A DNA stretch of 31,296 nt, taken from contig CAXRGW010000095.1 of assembly GCA_964230255.1 (NCBI GenBank), forward strand, positions 1 to 31,296. The letters are read 5' to 3'. The position numbers were made by a program, and so were the translations under genes. This document shows, one piece after another, positions 23,995-31,219 of this stretch (its first letter is position 1; every line of letters starts with the position of its first letter). Under the pieces are notes generated by a model. The model was not told where the DNA came from, ran no database searches, and saw nothing but the letters and a program-made list of their open reading frames with translations. Source of the DNA: Alteromonas_E sp964230255. Lineage in GTDB: Bacteria; Pseudomonadota; Gammaproteobacteria; Enterobacterales; Alteromonadaceae.

Positions 23995-26733
23995 ATGCAA
24001 TTTTTAAAGCGCTGTAACTGCGTTCCTCTATTTTTTATGCTGACAGCGACGCTGTTCAGTCAAGTTAGTCTAGCCCATAGCGAAAAAGAAAAAGCCCGAT
24101 TCGTTGCTGCAAGCGGTGCTGATGTCGGAGCCTGTAACAATCGCTTCCGCCCATGCAAGACTATCGCATATGCTGTTCAACAGGCCAATAAGGGCGATTC
24201 GATCTTGGTTGCTGAAGGAGAATATCCAATCGCCGATGAACAAGACTTGTTGTATTTAATTTCTGATATGCAACCAGTACTTGGCGGATTTAATACCGTT
24301 GACAATTACCAAGTACAACAACCCAGCGTATTCCGTTCAGTGCTGGTTGGTGTACCACTCGAATATGTAGAAACGCTCTATAACAAAGGGTTTGATGTTA
24401 TTGTTGATAGTAAAGGAATCGATCAACAATCATTACAACTCAGCCTTGATGCAATTGAGTTAATGAACACCGCACAAGCGGCGACACCATGTGAGGCAGG
24501 GAACTCTGCAGGCTTCGCATGTAATGGTGTATCGTTGCTCGGCCGCGTACCGCTGAGCGCAATGCCAACCAGCAGCAGCTCAGCGAATGATATTTGGGGC
24601 CATGTTGATCTTAACACTATGGACGAATATGCAATTATTGGCTTACGCCGAGGAATTGCCGTTATCAATGTAACTGATCCAGAAAACCCTGAAGTTGTCG
24701 GCTCGGTAAGCGGACAATCAACCACCTGGCGTGATATCAAAGTGTATCAGTATTATTCAAGTGGCGAACAGCGTTGGAAGGCATATGCCTATGCTGGCGC
24801 TGACAGTGTAACTGAAGGCCTAACTATCATTGATTTATCCGGTTTACCTAACAGTATTCAATTAGTTACACGCACAACCGACGATACGCGCTCACATAAC
24901 GTTTATATCAGTAACGTCGACTACACAACTAACACTGCGCTACCAGACCGCGCTGCTTGGTTGCATGTAACTGGCAGTGAGAATAATGGCGGCTCATGGC
25001 GCACCTTTGAATTGCGCAACGCCACGTCACCAAACCAGGTATACCAATTGGCAGGTGCATCGCGCAATGATTACACCCATGATGCATCTTCAGTAATCAT
25101 CGATGACCCTCGTGCCGACCGTGATTGTGTGCACACACAAAATGGTATGTGTAATGTCATGATCGATTTCAACGAAAACGAATTGCGTCTTTGGGATCAC
25201 ACGTCGTCTCGTTCTGCCACAGAGCTTGGTAGTGAAACATACCCAAATGCAGAATACGTCCACTCAGGTTGGTGGAGCGAAGACAAACAGTACGTTATCT
25301 TGCATGACGAACTGGATGAGCAACGCGGTGGTCTTAATACCACAGTGCATTTCTTCGATATCAGCGACCTAAACTCGCCGCAGTTAGTCCAGTCATGGGT
25401 TGGCCCCACTCGCGCTATTGACCATAATGGCTTTACCAAAGGTAGCCGCTACTACATGTCTAATTACGAACGCGGTTTGACGATATTAGACATCAGTGAT
25501 CCAACCTCACCCTCTGAGGCCGGTTTTTTTGACACCTATGGTTCTTCAAACAATGCATCATTTAACGGTGCATGGGGTGTATACCCTTATCTGCCAAGTG
25601 GCACCATTTTGGTCAGTGATATCCAAGGTGGCCTATATATATTGCGTGATGAAACCCTCAGTACTACTGATACCGCTGTAGAATTCTCGAATGCCCAATA
25701 CTCTGGCGATGAGGGAACCGATGTAACGGTTACCGTAAATCGCACGGGTACCGATGCAATTAGTGTCGACTACAGCTTATTAGCCGGCTCAGCTCGCTCA
25801 AGTGACTTTGATGATACTGGCGGCACACTCAGTTGGGCAACAGGTGAATTGGGTAGTAAGACAATTTCCATCAGCCTTGACTTAGACAGCTCAGATGAGC
25901 CCAATGAATTATTCTTTGCGCGCCTTAGCAACCCTCGCGGCGGCGCTCTGCGATCACAGCACACGGCATTTGTCACCATTAATGGTGAAGGTGCCGTTCG
26001 CGGTGTTATTGGTTTTAACGAAGAAACACAGAGTGTTCGCGAGAATCAAGGCACAGCGTCATTTGCTGTGTCGCGCAACGGTGGTTCTGATACCTCTATT
26101 TCAGTGGACTATACCGTGACTGGTGGAGATGCTGCTGCTAATAGTGATTTCACCGCCATCAGCGGTACCCTTAATTGGGCCGGAGGTGATACTTCCGATA
26201 AATTTATCGACGTTGAGATTTTGGATGATAGCGATTCAGAGAGTTTGGAATCCTTTACTATTAACCTAAGTAGTAGTGATACCAGTATCTTGAGCAATGC
26301 CACAACGCTAACGGTTACCATCCGCGATGATGAGAATAACGTTGCGCCTATTGTTGATGCTGGAGAGGATATACAAGTCAATACGCGCCAAAGCTCTAGC
26401 TTGACAGCAACCGCTTCGGATCCTGAGGGTGGAGAAATTAGCATTGCTTGGTCACAAACCGCGGGTACCAGCGTATCGCTCAGCGGCGATGATACGCTCA
26501 CGCCTTCGTTTACCGCACCAGATACGGCTGGCACATTAACATTTGAGTTACAAGTAACTGACGACTTTGGTGTTCAGTCTACAGATACTGTTAATGTGGT
26601 GGTAAATGCACCGATAGTAACCCCTACACCAAATACTAACTCAGACTCTGGCGGTGGCAGTTTATTATGGCCCGGCCTAACCGCATTGGCTTTATTGGCA
26701 TTGCGTCGCCGGAAGCTCTATAACTACAATTGA
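23995..26733 (+). CDS. Choice-of-anchor-B surface protein with Calx-beta repeats and GlyGly-CTERM-like tail
   Basis: This is a large exported protein of 912 residues. A signal peptide (to about residue 27) is followed by a Cys-containing beta-helix-like start (CNNRFRPCKTIAYAVQQA, GDSILVAEGEY). A choice-of-anchor-B/LVIVD beta-propeller region spans about 195-555 (WGHVDLN, IAVINVTDPENPEVVG, LTILDISDPTSPSE). Two Calx-beta domains begin near 562 and 670. A PKD-like domain spans about 783-875, and a C-terminal GGGSLLWPGLTALALLALRRRK segment resembles GlyGly-CTERM, the rhombosortase sorting signal of proteins exported by type II secretion. The start has AAGGG six bases before ATG 23995. It is divergent from mbnP-mbnH with a short shared promoter region, as seen in related copper-protein loci. 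Confidence 0.88.
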   Translation: MQFLKRCNCVPLFFMLTATLFSQVSLAHSEKEKARFVAASGADVGACNNRFRPCKTIAYAVQQANKGDSILVAEGEYPIADEQDLLYLISDMQPVLGGFNTVDNYQVQQPSVFRSVLVGVPLEYVETLYNKGFDVIVDSKGIDQQSLQLSLDAIELMNTAQAATPCEAGNSAGFACNGVSLLGRVPLSAMPTSSSSANDIWGHVDLNTMDEYAIIGLRRGIAVINVTDPENPEVVGSVSGQSTTWRDIKVYQYYSSGEQRWKAYAYAGADSVTEGLTIIDLSGLPNSIQLVTRTTDDTRSHNVYISNVDYTTNTALPDRAAWLHVTGSENNGGSWRTFELRNATSPNQVYQLAGASRNDYTHDASSVIIDDPRADRDCVHTQNGMCNVMIDFNENELRLWDHTSSRSATELGSETYPNAEYVHSGWWSEDKQYVILHDELDEQRGGLNTTVHFFDISDLNSPQLVQSWVGPTRAIDHNGFTKGSRYYMSNYERGLTILDISDPTSPSEAGFFDTYGSSNNASFNGAWGVYPYLPSGTILVSDIQGGLYILRDETLSTTDTAVEFSNAQYSGDEGTDVTVTVNRTGTDAISVDYSLLAGSARSSDFDDTGGTLSWATGELGSKTISISLDLDSSDEPNELFFARLSNPRGGALRSQHTAFVTINGEGAVRGVIGFNEETQSVRENQGTASFAVSRNGGSDTSISVDYTVTGGDAAANSDFTAISGTLNWAGGDTSDKFIDVEILDDSDSESLESFTINLSSSDTSILSNATTLTVTIRDDENNVAPIVDAGEDIQVNTRQSSSLTATASDPEGGEISIAWSQTAGTSVSLSGDDTLTPSFTAPDTAGTLTFELQVTDDFGVQSTDTVNVVVNAPIVTPTPNTNSDSGGGSLLWPGLTALALLALRRRKLYNYN

Positions 26734-26764
26734 GTTGCATTGCATAGGCAAATCTGTTTAATTT

Positions 26765-26791
26765 CTGCACAACTGAATTCCAGCTGTGCAG
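26765..26791 (+). terminator. Hairpin after the anchor-B gene
   Basis: An 11-base left arm (26765-26775) pairs with 26781-26791 with one mismatch around the loop AATTC. There is no U-tract. It lies 32 bases after the anchor-B stop and just before the tRNA promoter, so it may end that transcript or insulate the tRNA. Confidence 0.5.
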
Positions 26792-26798
26792 AGAACAG

Positions 26799-26827
26799 AT
26801 GACAAGGCGAAAAAAACTGCTTATACT
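26799..26827 (+). promoter_or_regulatory. Promoter of the tRNA gene
   Basis: ATGACA (26799-26804) and TATACT (26822-26827) have the ideal 17-base spacing and are followed by a GC-rich discriminator (GCGCTCCGC), typical of stringently controlled tRNA promoters. Confidence 0.75.
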
Positions 26828-26858
26828 GCGCTCCGCTTGATTCAAGCGTCTTCTCAAT

Positions 26859-26935
26859 GGCCCGATAGCTCAGTTGGTTAGAGCATCCGACTCATAATCG
26901 GCAGGTCCCCTGTTCAAGTCAGGGTCGGGCCACCA
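26859..26935 (+). tRNA. ileX: tRNA-Ile2 (anticodon CAT)
   Basis: A 77-base cloverleaf with encoded CCA. The acceptor GGCCCGA pairs with TCGGGCC. The anticodon stem CCGA/TCGG holds the loop CTCATAA with CAT at 26893-26895, and the T arm is CCCTG/CAGGG with TTCAAGT. A CAT anticodon can be Met or the Ile tRNA whose C34 is changed to lysidine by TilS. The acceptor pairs C4-G69 and C5-G68 are positive TilS determinants in E. coli, and the T-loop and anticodon stem resemble ileX, so Ile2 is favoured. Elongator Met is the alternative. The gene is intact even though its 3' part is the attachment site of an element. Confidence 0.85.
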
Positions 26936-26938
26936 TTT
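26891..26938 (+). repeat. Left attachment repeat within the tRNA
   Basis: This 48-bp segment, from the anticodon loop to three bases past CCA, is identical to 28511-28558. It lies inside the functional tRNA. Confidence 0.9.
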
Positions 26939-26997
26939 CTACTTATAAAACAGTACGATACAAACCTAACAAAATGATACTCTTTAATATTATCCCG

Positions 26998-27017
26998 TGG
27001 GTTACACATGGGTTACA
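26998..27017 (+). repeat. Two 9-bp repeats, possible integrase arm sites
   Basis: TGGGTTACA occurs at 26998-27006 and 27009-27017, eleven bases apart, about one helical turn, 60 bases inside the left attachment repeat. This placement fits arm-type binding sites of a tyrosine recombinase, but the assignment is inference. Confidence 0.5.
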
Positions 27018-27070
27018 AATCGGTTGCCTGAAAAAAATTTCGACCTACACATATTTATGTTTGTAATTGA

Positions 27071-27217
27071 CTAATTTTGAGTGTCGCCACAAGTGCAACA
27101 GTAATCGAACTCTACACTGACTGCATTACCTAGGCACTCGTCGGAATTACAATCTATCCTCTCAACAGGATGAACTTTGTCACAAACAAAACAAAAAAGA
27201 TTTTCAGAATCACTACA
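27071..27217 (-). pseudogene. C-terminal fragment with zinc-ribbon-like cysteines
   Basis: An open frame without a start codon runs from 27217 to the stop at 27071-27073. It encodes about 48 residues with CFVC, then single Cys residues, DEC and CCTC, resembling a zinc ribbon. It begins where the TOTE-like frame loses similarity, in a different frame, so it looks like the tail of another gene joined by deletion. I do not recognise the parent protein. Confidence 0.4.
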
Positions 27218-27771
27218 TCAACCTGATACGACAGCTTTTCCTTACCACCAAGTAATGAACCTACTTCAGTATCTTTTAGAAAAACATTAATACGTTCTAA
27301 CCACTGTTCAGCCAGTTGCCGGCTGTGAACTAATATCAATGTGTTTGCTTTACGTTTAGCAACCAACGCTAGAGCCGTGACAGTTTTGCCAAAGCCAGTA
27401 GAAGCTTCCAGTATGCCAACCGATGATTTTAATAACGCATTAACAGCCTTATTCTGCTGACTTTTCAGCTTTCCAGTAAACTTGTTACAGATTTTAGGTT
27501 TCTATTCATTCCAACACGCTGGCGAATAACCACTTCGCCCATTTTGCGATTTCCAACGAAACGGGTAAACGTCATTTCGACCTTTAAAATAAGAAATGAA
27601 TAAATCGACTTTAGCTGCAGGTGAAACGTGTTGGTTAAAGTGTTTGGCTAGCTCGACCTCTTGTTGTGCAAGAATACTATTACGTTCATTTAACAGTGAC
27701 TCTTTTTCTTCAGCGAGCTGCTGAAGCCGATTATCAATATCTAAGAGCCTATCTGATAACGAACTGGACAC
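27154..27771 (-). pseudogene. Internally deleted TOTE conflict-system protein (primase N terminus joined to helicase)
   Basis: The first part (27771-27505, GTG start possible) starts with a coiled-coil-like helix and reads KVDLFISYFKGRNDVYPFRW then GYSPACWNE, the N-terminal region of TOTE archaeo-eukaryotic primase-helicase proteins. An in-frame TAG at 27502-27504 follows, where family members have Trp. The same frame continues as KPKICNKFTGKLKSQQNKAV, then ILEASTGFGKT (Walker A) and NTLILVHSRQLAEQW of a superfamily II helicase, up to GGKEKLSYQVDVV, where similarity stops. The primase core of roughly 300 residues is missing and the helicase is truncated after motif Ia. It lies 5 bases after parE. 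Residual translation of the 89-residue N-terminal piece is possible. Confidence 0.75.
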
Positions 27772-27776
27772 ATTAA

Positions 27777-28067
27777 TTACTCGAAAGCAGTGTTAAGGTT
27801 TTCTGCTCTTAGTATTCGCATGACATCAACGCAGTCATTAGAAACGACATAGTAAATAGCATGTTTTTCATACACGCTGCGTCTATACCCCTTACGAATG
27901 TGATCAACAGCCTGATAATGCAAAGGGTTTTCCGCAATGCTTTGAAACTGAATAATTAACCCATCAACATATGCTTTAGCCCGAGCTAAACCAAAGTTAT
28001 CAATGCCATATTCAAATAGCTGCTCGAAATCCTGATCGGCAGCACTACTTAATCTATACTTCGCCAT
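27777..28067 (-). CDS. parE: ParE/RelE-family toxin
   Basis: This 96-residue toxin begins MAKYRLSSAADQDFEQLFEYGIDNFG and ends HAIYYVVSNDCVDVMRILRAEN, the ParE fold pattern with a C-terminal strand holding the R-I-L-R motif. ParE toxins inhibit DNA gyrase; related RelE-type toxins cut mRNA at the ribosome, and sequence alone cannot settle which applies. I chose ATG 28067, which overlaps the antitoxin end by 14 bases, so translation is coupled; the frame extends to 28085. It is intact, so it may still serve as an addiction module that keeps the island. Confidence 0.88.
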   Translation of the reverse strand: MAKYRLSSAADQDFEQLFEYGIDNFGLARAKAYVDGLIIQFQSIAENPLHYQAVDHIRKGYRRSVYEKHAIYYVVSNDCVDVMRILRAENLNTAFE

Positions 28068-28311
28068 TAGTTTGTTTTCTAGCAATCACTGCATTAACAA
28101 TATCTTCAGGAGAACGAGAGCTGAAACCGCTTTGCTCTGCTTTGATCAGTTCTTGCCTAATAACTTCAACTTGGCTAGTACGCATTTGCTCTTTTCTAAT
28201 TAAATCTCGTAATAACTCGCTGTCACTAGCATAATTTCCTGTTGCAAGTTGAGCTTGCATCCATTGTGCTTGTTGATCAGTTACTGTGATACTTTTCTTT
28301 ACCATTGCCAT
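28054..28311 (-). CDS. parD: ParD-type ribbon-helix-helix antitoxin
   Basis: This 85-residue antitoxin has an N-terminal ribbon-helix-helix DNA-binding motif (VKKSITVTDQQAQWMQAQLATGNYASDSELLRDLI shows the pattern, residues 4-38) and a C-terminal helix for toxin binding (about 45-85). The start ATG 28311 has GGAGG six bases upstream. It is first of the pair, as usual, and likely represses its own promoter; a 13-bp palindrome at 28341-28353 is a candidate operator. Confidence 0.88.
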   Translation of the reverse strand: MAMVKKSITVTDQQAQWMQAQLATGNYASDSELLRDLIRKEQMRTSQVEVIRQELIKAEQSGFSSRSPEDIVNAVIARKQTNGEV

Positions 28312-28340
28312 AATTTACCTCCAATGAAAGAAATCTCGTA

Positions 28341-28353
28341 AGGATATAATCCT
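28341..28353. promoter_or_regulatory. Candidate ParD operator
   Basis: AGGAT (28341-28345) and ATCCT (28349-28353) form a perfect inverted repeat with a 3-base centre, 30 bases upstream of the parD start, where autoregulation sites usually lie. The sequence also contains TATAAT-like bases, so it may overlap the promoter. Confidence 0.4.
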
Positions 28354-28510
28354 ACTTTATACTACCACATTAAAGTTTAGTTCAGAACTGGTAAGAATCA
28401 ATTTGAGTTACACCATACAATTCATAGGTGGTAACAATATCGGTAAGTTGGTGGTCATAACCATGCTAAAACACGCACTTATAAAGGGATTATAAGCTTT
28501 CCAATGGGGC

Positions 28511-28558
28511 CTCATAATCGGCAGGTCCCCTGTTCAAGTCAGGGTCGGGCCACCATTT
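28511..28558 (+). repeat. Right attachment repeat (tRNA 3' fragment)
   Basis: These 48 bases are identical to 26891-26938, starting at the anticodon loop. The 5' half of a tRNA is absent, so this is not a tRNA gene but the displaced chromosomal 3' end left by integration. Confidence 0.9.
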
Positions 28559-28579
28559 TCCAAAAATCTACATCTATAT

Positions 28580-28608
28580 TTGTCACTGCCTTAATCTACT
28601 ACTAAGAT
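28580..28608 (+). promoter_or_regulatory. Candidate fpr promoter
   Basis: TTGTCA (28580-28585) and TAAGAT (28603-28608) have 17-base spacing and lie between the right attachment repeat and fpr. Confidence 0.4.
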
Positions 28609-28692
28609 TTGAACTCATTTGCAGCAATCTCGTAGTAAATCAAGATTATTTTGGCTACCAAATGCTTAAATGGGTCTTAGGAGCTTTACCCA

Positions 28693-29502
28693 ATGCGCAA
28701 CACAGTTTCGGCGACAGTAACGCACGTTCATCATTGGAATGAAACGTTGTTTAGCTTTAAAACCACGCGCGAGCAATCGTTAACTTTTGAATGTGGCCAA
28801 TTCGTAATGATTGGCCTTGAAGTAGATGGTCGCCCATTGATGCGCGCCTACAGTATCGCCAGTGCAAATTATGAAGATGAGCTAGAGTTTTTCAGCATCA
28901 AGGTCCCTGATGGTGCATTGACTTCGCGCTTGCAAAATATCAGCATAGGCGATGAGATCCTTGTTTCAACTCGCCCTACTGGCACTCTAGTGCCCGGTTA
29001 TCTGATCCCAGGCAAGCATTTATATCTGTTGGCTACAGGTACTGGGCTAGCGCCATTTATGAGCATTATTCGCGATCCCAACATCTACGAGCAGTACGAC
29101 AAAGTGATACTCGTACACGGTACTCGAACCGTTTCTGAACTTGCTTATCAAGACGAAATCGAAAACCAATTGCCGAACAATCCCTATTTTGGCGAGCTAG
29201 TGAAAGATAAATTACTTTACTACCCTACTGTGACCCGCGAGCAATACGAATATCACGGTAAAAATGATGGGCAAACGTTCAAGCAGCACACCGGCCGCAT
29301 CACTGACTTATTAACAAGCGGTCAACTAACACAAAGACTCGGTCTACCCGATATCGACGTTGATCACGACCGTTTTATGCTGTGTGGTAATAACGACATG
29401 TTACAGGACTTGATGAATATCCTTAACGACAAAGGGTTCGACAAGGCCAACTCTCGAAGTATGGGGCACTACGTCATTGAACAAGCGTTTATAGAAAAAT
29501 AA
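28693..29502 (+). CDS. fpr: Ferredoxin/flavodoxin-NADP reductase
   Basis: This FAD enzyme of 269 residues passes electrons between NADPH and ferredoxin or flavodoxin, a system often tied to oxidative stress and iron-sulfur supply. The FAD-binding motif RAYSIAS (51-57), the NADP motif GTGLAPF (116-122), the second NADP region FMLCGNNDML and the C-terminal YVIEQAFIEK are all present. The C-terminal aromatic/Lys end and overall pattern match the Pseudomonas/Azotobacter Fpr subclass. ATG 28693 has AGGAG nine bases upstream. It appears monocistronic, followed by a MITE-like palindrome. Confidence 0.95.
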   Translation: MRNTVSATVTHVHHWNETLFSFKTTREQSLTFECGQFVMIGLEVDGRPLMRAYSIASANYEDELEFFSIKVPDGALTSRLQNISIGDEILVSTRPTGTLVPGYLIPGKHLYLLATGTGLAPFMSIIRDPNIYEQYDKVILVHGTRTVSELAYQDEIENQLPNNPYFGELVKDKLLYYPTVTREQYEYHGKNDGQTFKQHTGRITDLLTSGQLTQRLGLPDIDVDHDRFMLCGNNDMLQDLMNILNDKGFDKANSRSMGHYVIEQAFIEK

Positions 29503-29539
29503 TCGGCGAGAGAGTGCAACGAAACTTCGACTGGGAATA

Positions 29540-29639
29540 CTAGGGCGTGTTGATCTTTACTGTACAAGTTTTGTTCAATCATAGCCTTAGGGCAGCGCTT
29601 GTGCTGCAAAATTGTACAGTAAAGACCAATACGCCCTAG
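29540..29639. repeat. MITE-like 100-bp palindromic element
   Basis: The outer 28 bases (29540-29567) are the reverse complement of 29612-29639 with 26 of 28 matches, and the stem continues inward by TTTTG/CAAAA (29569-29573 with 29607-29611). An inner small hairpin GCAGC/GCTGC lies at 29592-29607. The arms start with GGGCGT inside flanking TA dinucleotides, compatible with a TA target duplication. It holds no gene. It may be a non-autonomous insertion element; in RNA it would form a long hairpin between fpr and the next gene. Confidence 0.75.
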
Positions 29640-29756
29640 CTAGTGCACTTTATCTTGTAATCTTGTACACTCGTCTACGGCTTAAGGGTTGCAAACGCAG
29701 CCTAGCGGACTTTATTCGCTCCCTCTCCCGTAGGAAGTTGTTTTACAAGGATTCAC

Positions 29757-31187
29757 ATGAAAAAACCCATTATCATTGGCGCAGCACTTGGCGCCGCTTT
29801 CGTATTAGCATCGCCTTTAATTACAAGTCATTACGGCCAATCGCAATTGACTGAAATGGCGGCAAGTATCGATGCATTACCCTTTTATTCAGTCTCTGTT
29901 GAACACAAAAGTAAGGGCTATCTATCTAGTCAGTCAGAAGTGACCTTTGCGATAGATTTTTCAGAGTTTGCGGCACAACAAAATTTAGATGCTGCTGACT
30001 TTGAAGCAATTCCCTTATCGGTAACCATTAACGTTGAAATGACTCATGGCCTAGTGCTATTGGGCGACAATCCGGGCATTGGACTACTTAACTGGAAAAG
30101 TGAATTAGCCGATAATGAATTGCGAGACGTTTTTACGTGGCAAGATGACCAATCCTTCTGGGTACAAAATGGTCGCGTGTCGCTATTCGGGGATGTAAGC
30201 CTTGAGGAAATAATCCAACCTTTTACGTTCACTCACACAGAGTTTGGCGATGAATTTGAATTGAAATTCTCGGGGCTGAAGGGCTCGGGCACCTATATCG
30301 ACGAAAAGTTAGAGTATTCCGCAATGATTGAATCAGTCGCAGCGGGTGATGGTGAACTTGACCTATCCATGCAAACATTTGCAGTAAATGCTGAGAGCAC
30401 AGGCTCAATTACCTCTATGTTGGAAGGTAATATGACGCCCTCAGAAATGATTGTGAAAATTGCTTCTATTACAGCTAACACGAGTGCCGAAGAGCAGGTA
30501 TTTAGTAGCGATAATGTGGCGATGCAGGTAGCTACCACTATAGATGAAGCCAAAAGTTTAGCCCATGTTAATTTAGGCTATTCAATTGAAGTACTAAATG
30601 TTGTCGATTATGCAATCAGTAATTTCGACATCAAAATGGCGTTTAACAATATCGACGTAAAATTTATCGAAGCCTACAATGAGCTTACTCGAAGCGCTAT
30701 TTCATTACCTCCTGAGGAGTTTAGTGAACAAGCGATGGCATTTTTTGAAGAGGAATCTTTATCACTGTTTCAAGCTGAGCCTGAATTTGAAATTCAATCA
30801 TTTCAAGCTGAATTACCCGAAGGACAATTTACCGCAAACGCAGTTGCCAGTTTAAAAGGCATAGAGGCGTTACCTACTGATGTCAATGATCAAAATTTCT
30901 GGCTGCAGCACGCTTACATGGACGCAACGGTGAACGTTGATGCCGTTTTGGCAAATGCGCTTGCTATCCAATACATGACAAGCCAAATTTCAGCCGATCC
31001 TCAAGCAGCTGAATTAACGCCAGAACAAATCAGCGAAATTGCTGCACAACAAGCACCGCAAGTTCTCGACATGTTCGCTCAACAGGGTTTGATCGTATTA
31101 GATGGCGAGCAATACACCGGTCACGTTCACATGGAAGAAGGCGTGCTTAAACTCAATGGCAATGAGATCCCGTTGCCAGTTAACTAA
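29757..31187 (+). CDS. YdgA-family DUF945 protein
   Basis: This 476-residue protein of unknown function starts with a signal anchor (MKKPIIIGAALGAAFVLASP), followed by a long, beta-rich acidic region with the family pattern SKGYLSSQSEVTF near residue 53 and NVEMTHGLVLLG near residue 95. The end reads GLIVLDGEQYTGHVHMEEGVLKLNG, like the last strand region of DUF945 proteins. DUF945/YdgA proteins are thought to act in the envelope; E. coli YdgA has been linked to dimerising and swarming-type phenotypes only loosely, so I give no role. ATG 29757 has AAGGA six bases upstream. Confidence 0.85.
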   Translation: MKKPIIIGAALGAAFVLASPLITSHYGQSQLTEMAASIDALPFYSVSVEHKSKGYLSSQSEVTFAIDFSEFAAQQNLDAADFEAIPLSVTINVEMTHGLVLLGDNPGIGLLNWKSELADNELRDVFTWQDDQSFWVQNGRVSLFGDVSLEEIIQPFTFTHTEFGDEFELKFSGLKGSGTYIDEKLEYSAMIESVAAGDGELDLSMQTFAVNAESTGSITSMLEGNMTPSEMIVKIASITANTSAEEQVFSSDNVAMQVATTIDEAKSLAHVNLGYSIEVLNVVDYAISNFDIKMAFNNIDVKFIEAYNELTRSAISLPPEEFSEQAMAFFEEESLSLFQAEPEFEIQSFQAELPEGQFTANAVASLKGIEALPTDVNDQNFWLQHAYMDATVNVDAVLANALAIQYMTSQISADPQAAELTPEQISEIAAQQAPQVLDMFAQQGLIVLDGEQYTGHVHMEEGVLKLNGNEIPLPVN

Positions 31188-31195
31188 GTTCGCAT

Positions 31196-31219
31196 GGCGA
31201 AGGTGCTTCCACCTTCGCC
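31196..31219 (+). terminator. Hairpin terminator after the YdgA-family gene
   Basis: GGCGAAGGTG (31196-31205) pairs perfectly with CACCTTCGCC (31210-31219) around the tetraloop CTTC, eight bases after the stop. The following AATTAT is only a weak U-tract, but the stem is very stable. Confidence 0.75.

Larger units (their letters stand above)
26891..28558. mobile_element. tRNA-integrated island remnant with 48-bp direct repeats, no integrase
   Basis: The 48 bases from the tRNA anticodon loop through the 3' end and a few bases beyond (26891-26938) recur exactly at 28511-28558, giving a 1620-bp unit. The left edge of identity falls on the first base of the 7-base anticodon loop, the usual crossover position of tRNA-targeting tyrosine recombinases. 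Between the repeats are a ParDE-type toxin-antitoxin pair, a deleted TOTE gene and a zinc-ribbon fragment, all on the minus strand. No integrase remains, so the island is a decayed or non-autonomous element. Confidence 0.88.
28312..28692. other. Intergenic region between parD and fpr
   Basis: This 381-base region holds the parD promoter area, the right attachment repeat at 28511-28558 and the candidate fpr promoter. Bases 28381-28510 are AT-rich and show no feature that I can support. Confidence 0.5.

Noticed and set aside
28511..28555. Second tRNA-like sequence with CAT anticodon loop and CCA end
   Set aside because: Only the 3' part from the anticodon loop is present; the acceptor 5' strand, D arm and anticodon 5' strand are missing, so it is an attachment-site copy, not a tRNA gene.
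29612..29854. 80-residue open frame on the plus strand
   Set aside because: It begins inside the palindromic repeat and runs into the YdgA-family gene in another frame; the product is basic and low in recognisable structure, with no ribosome site.
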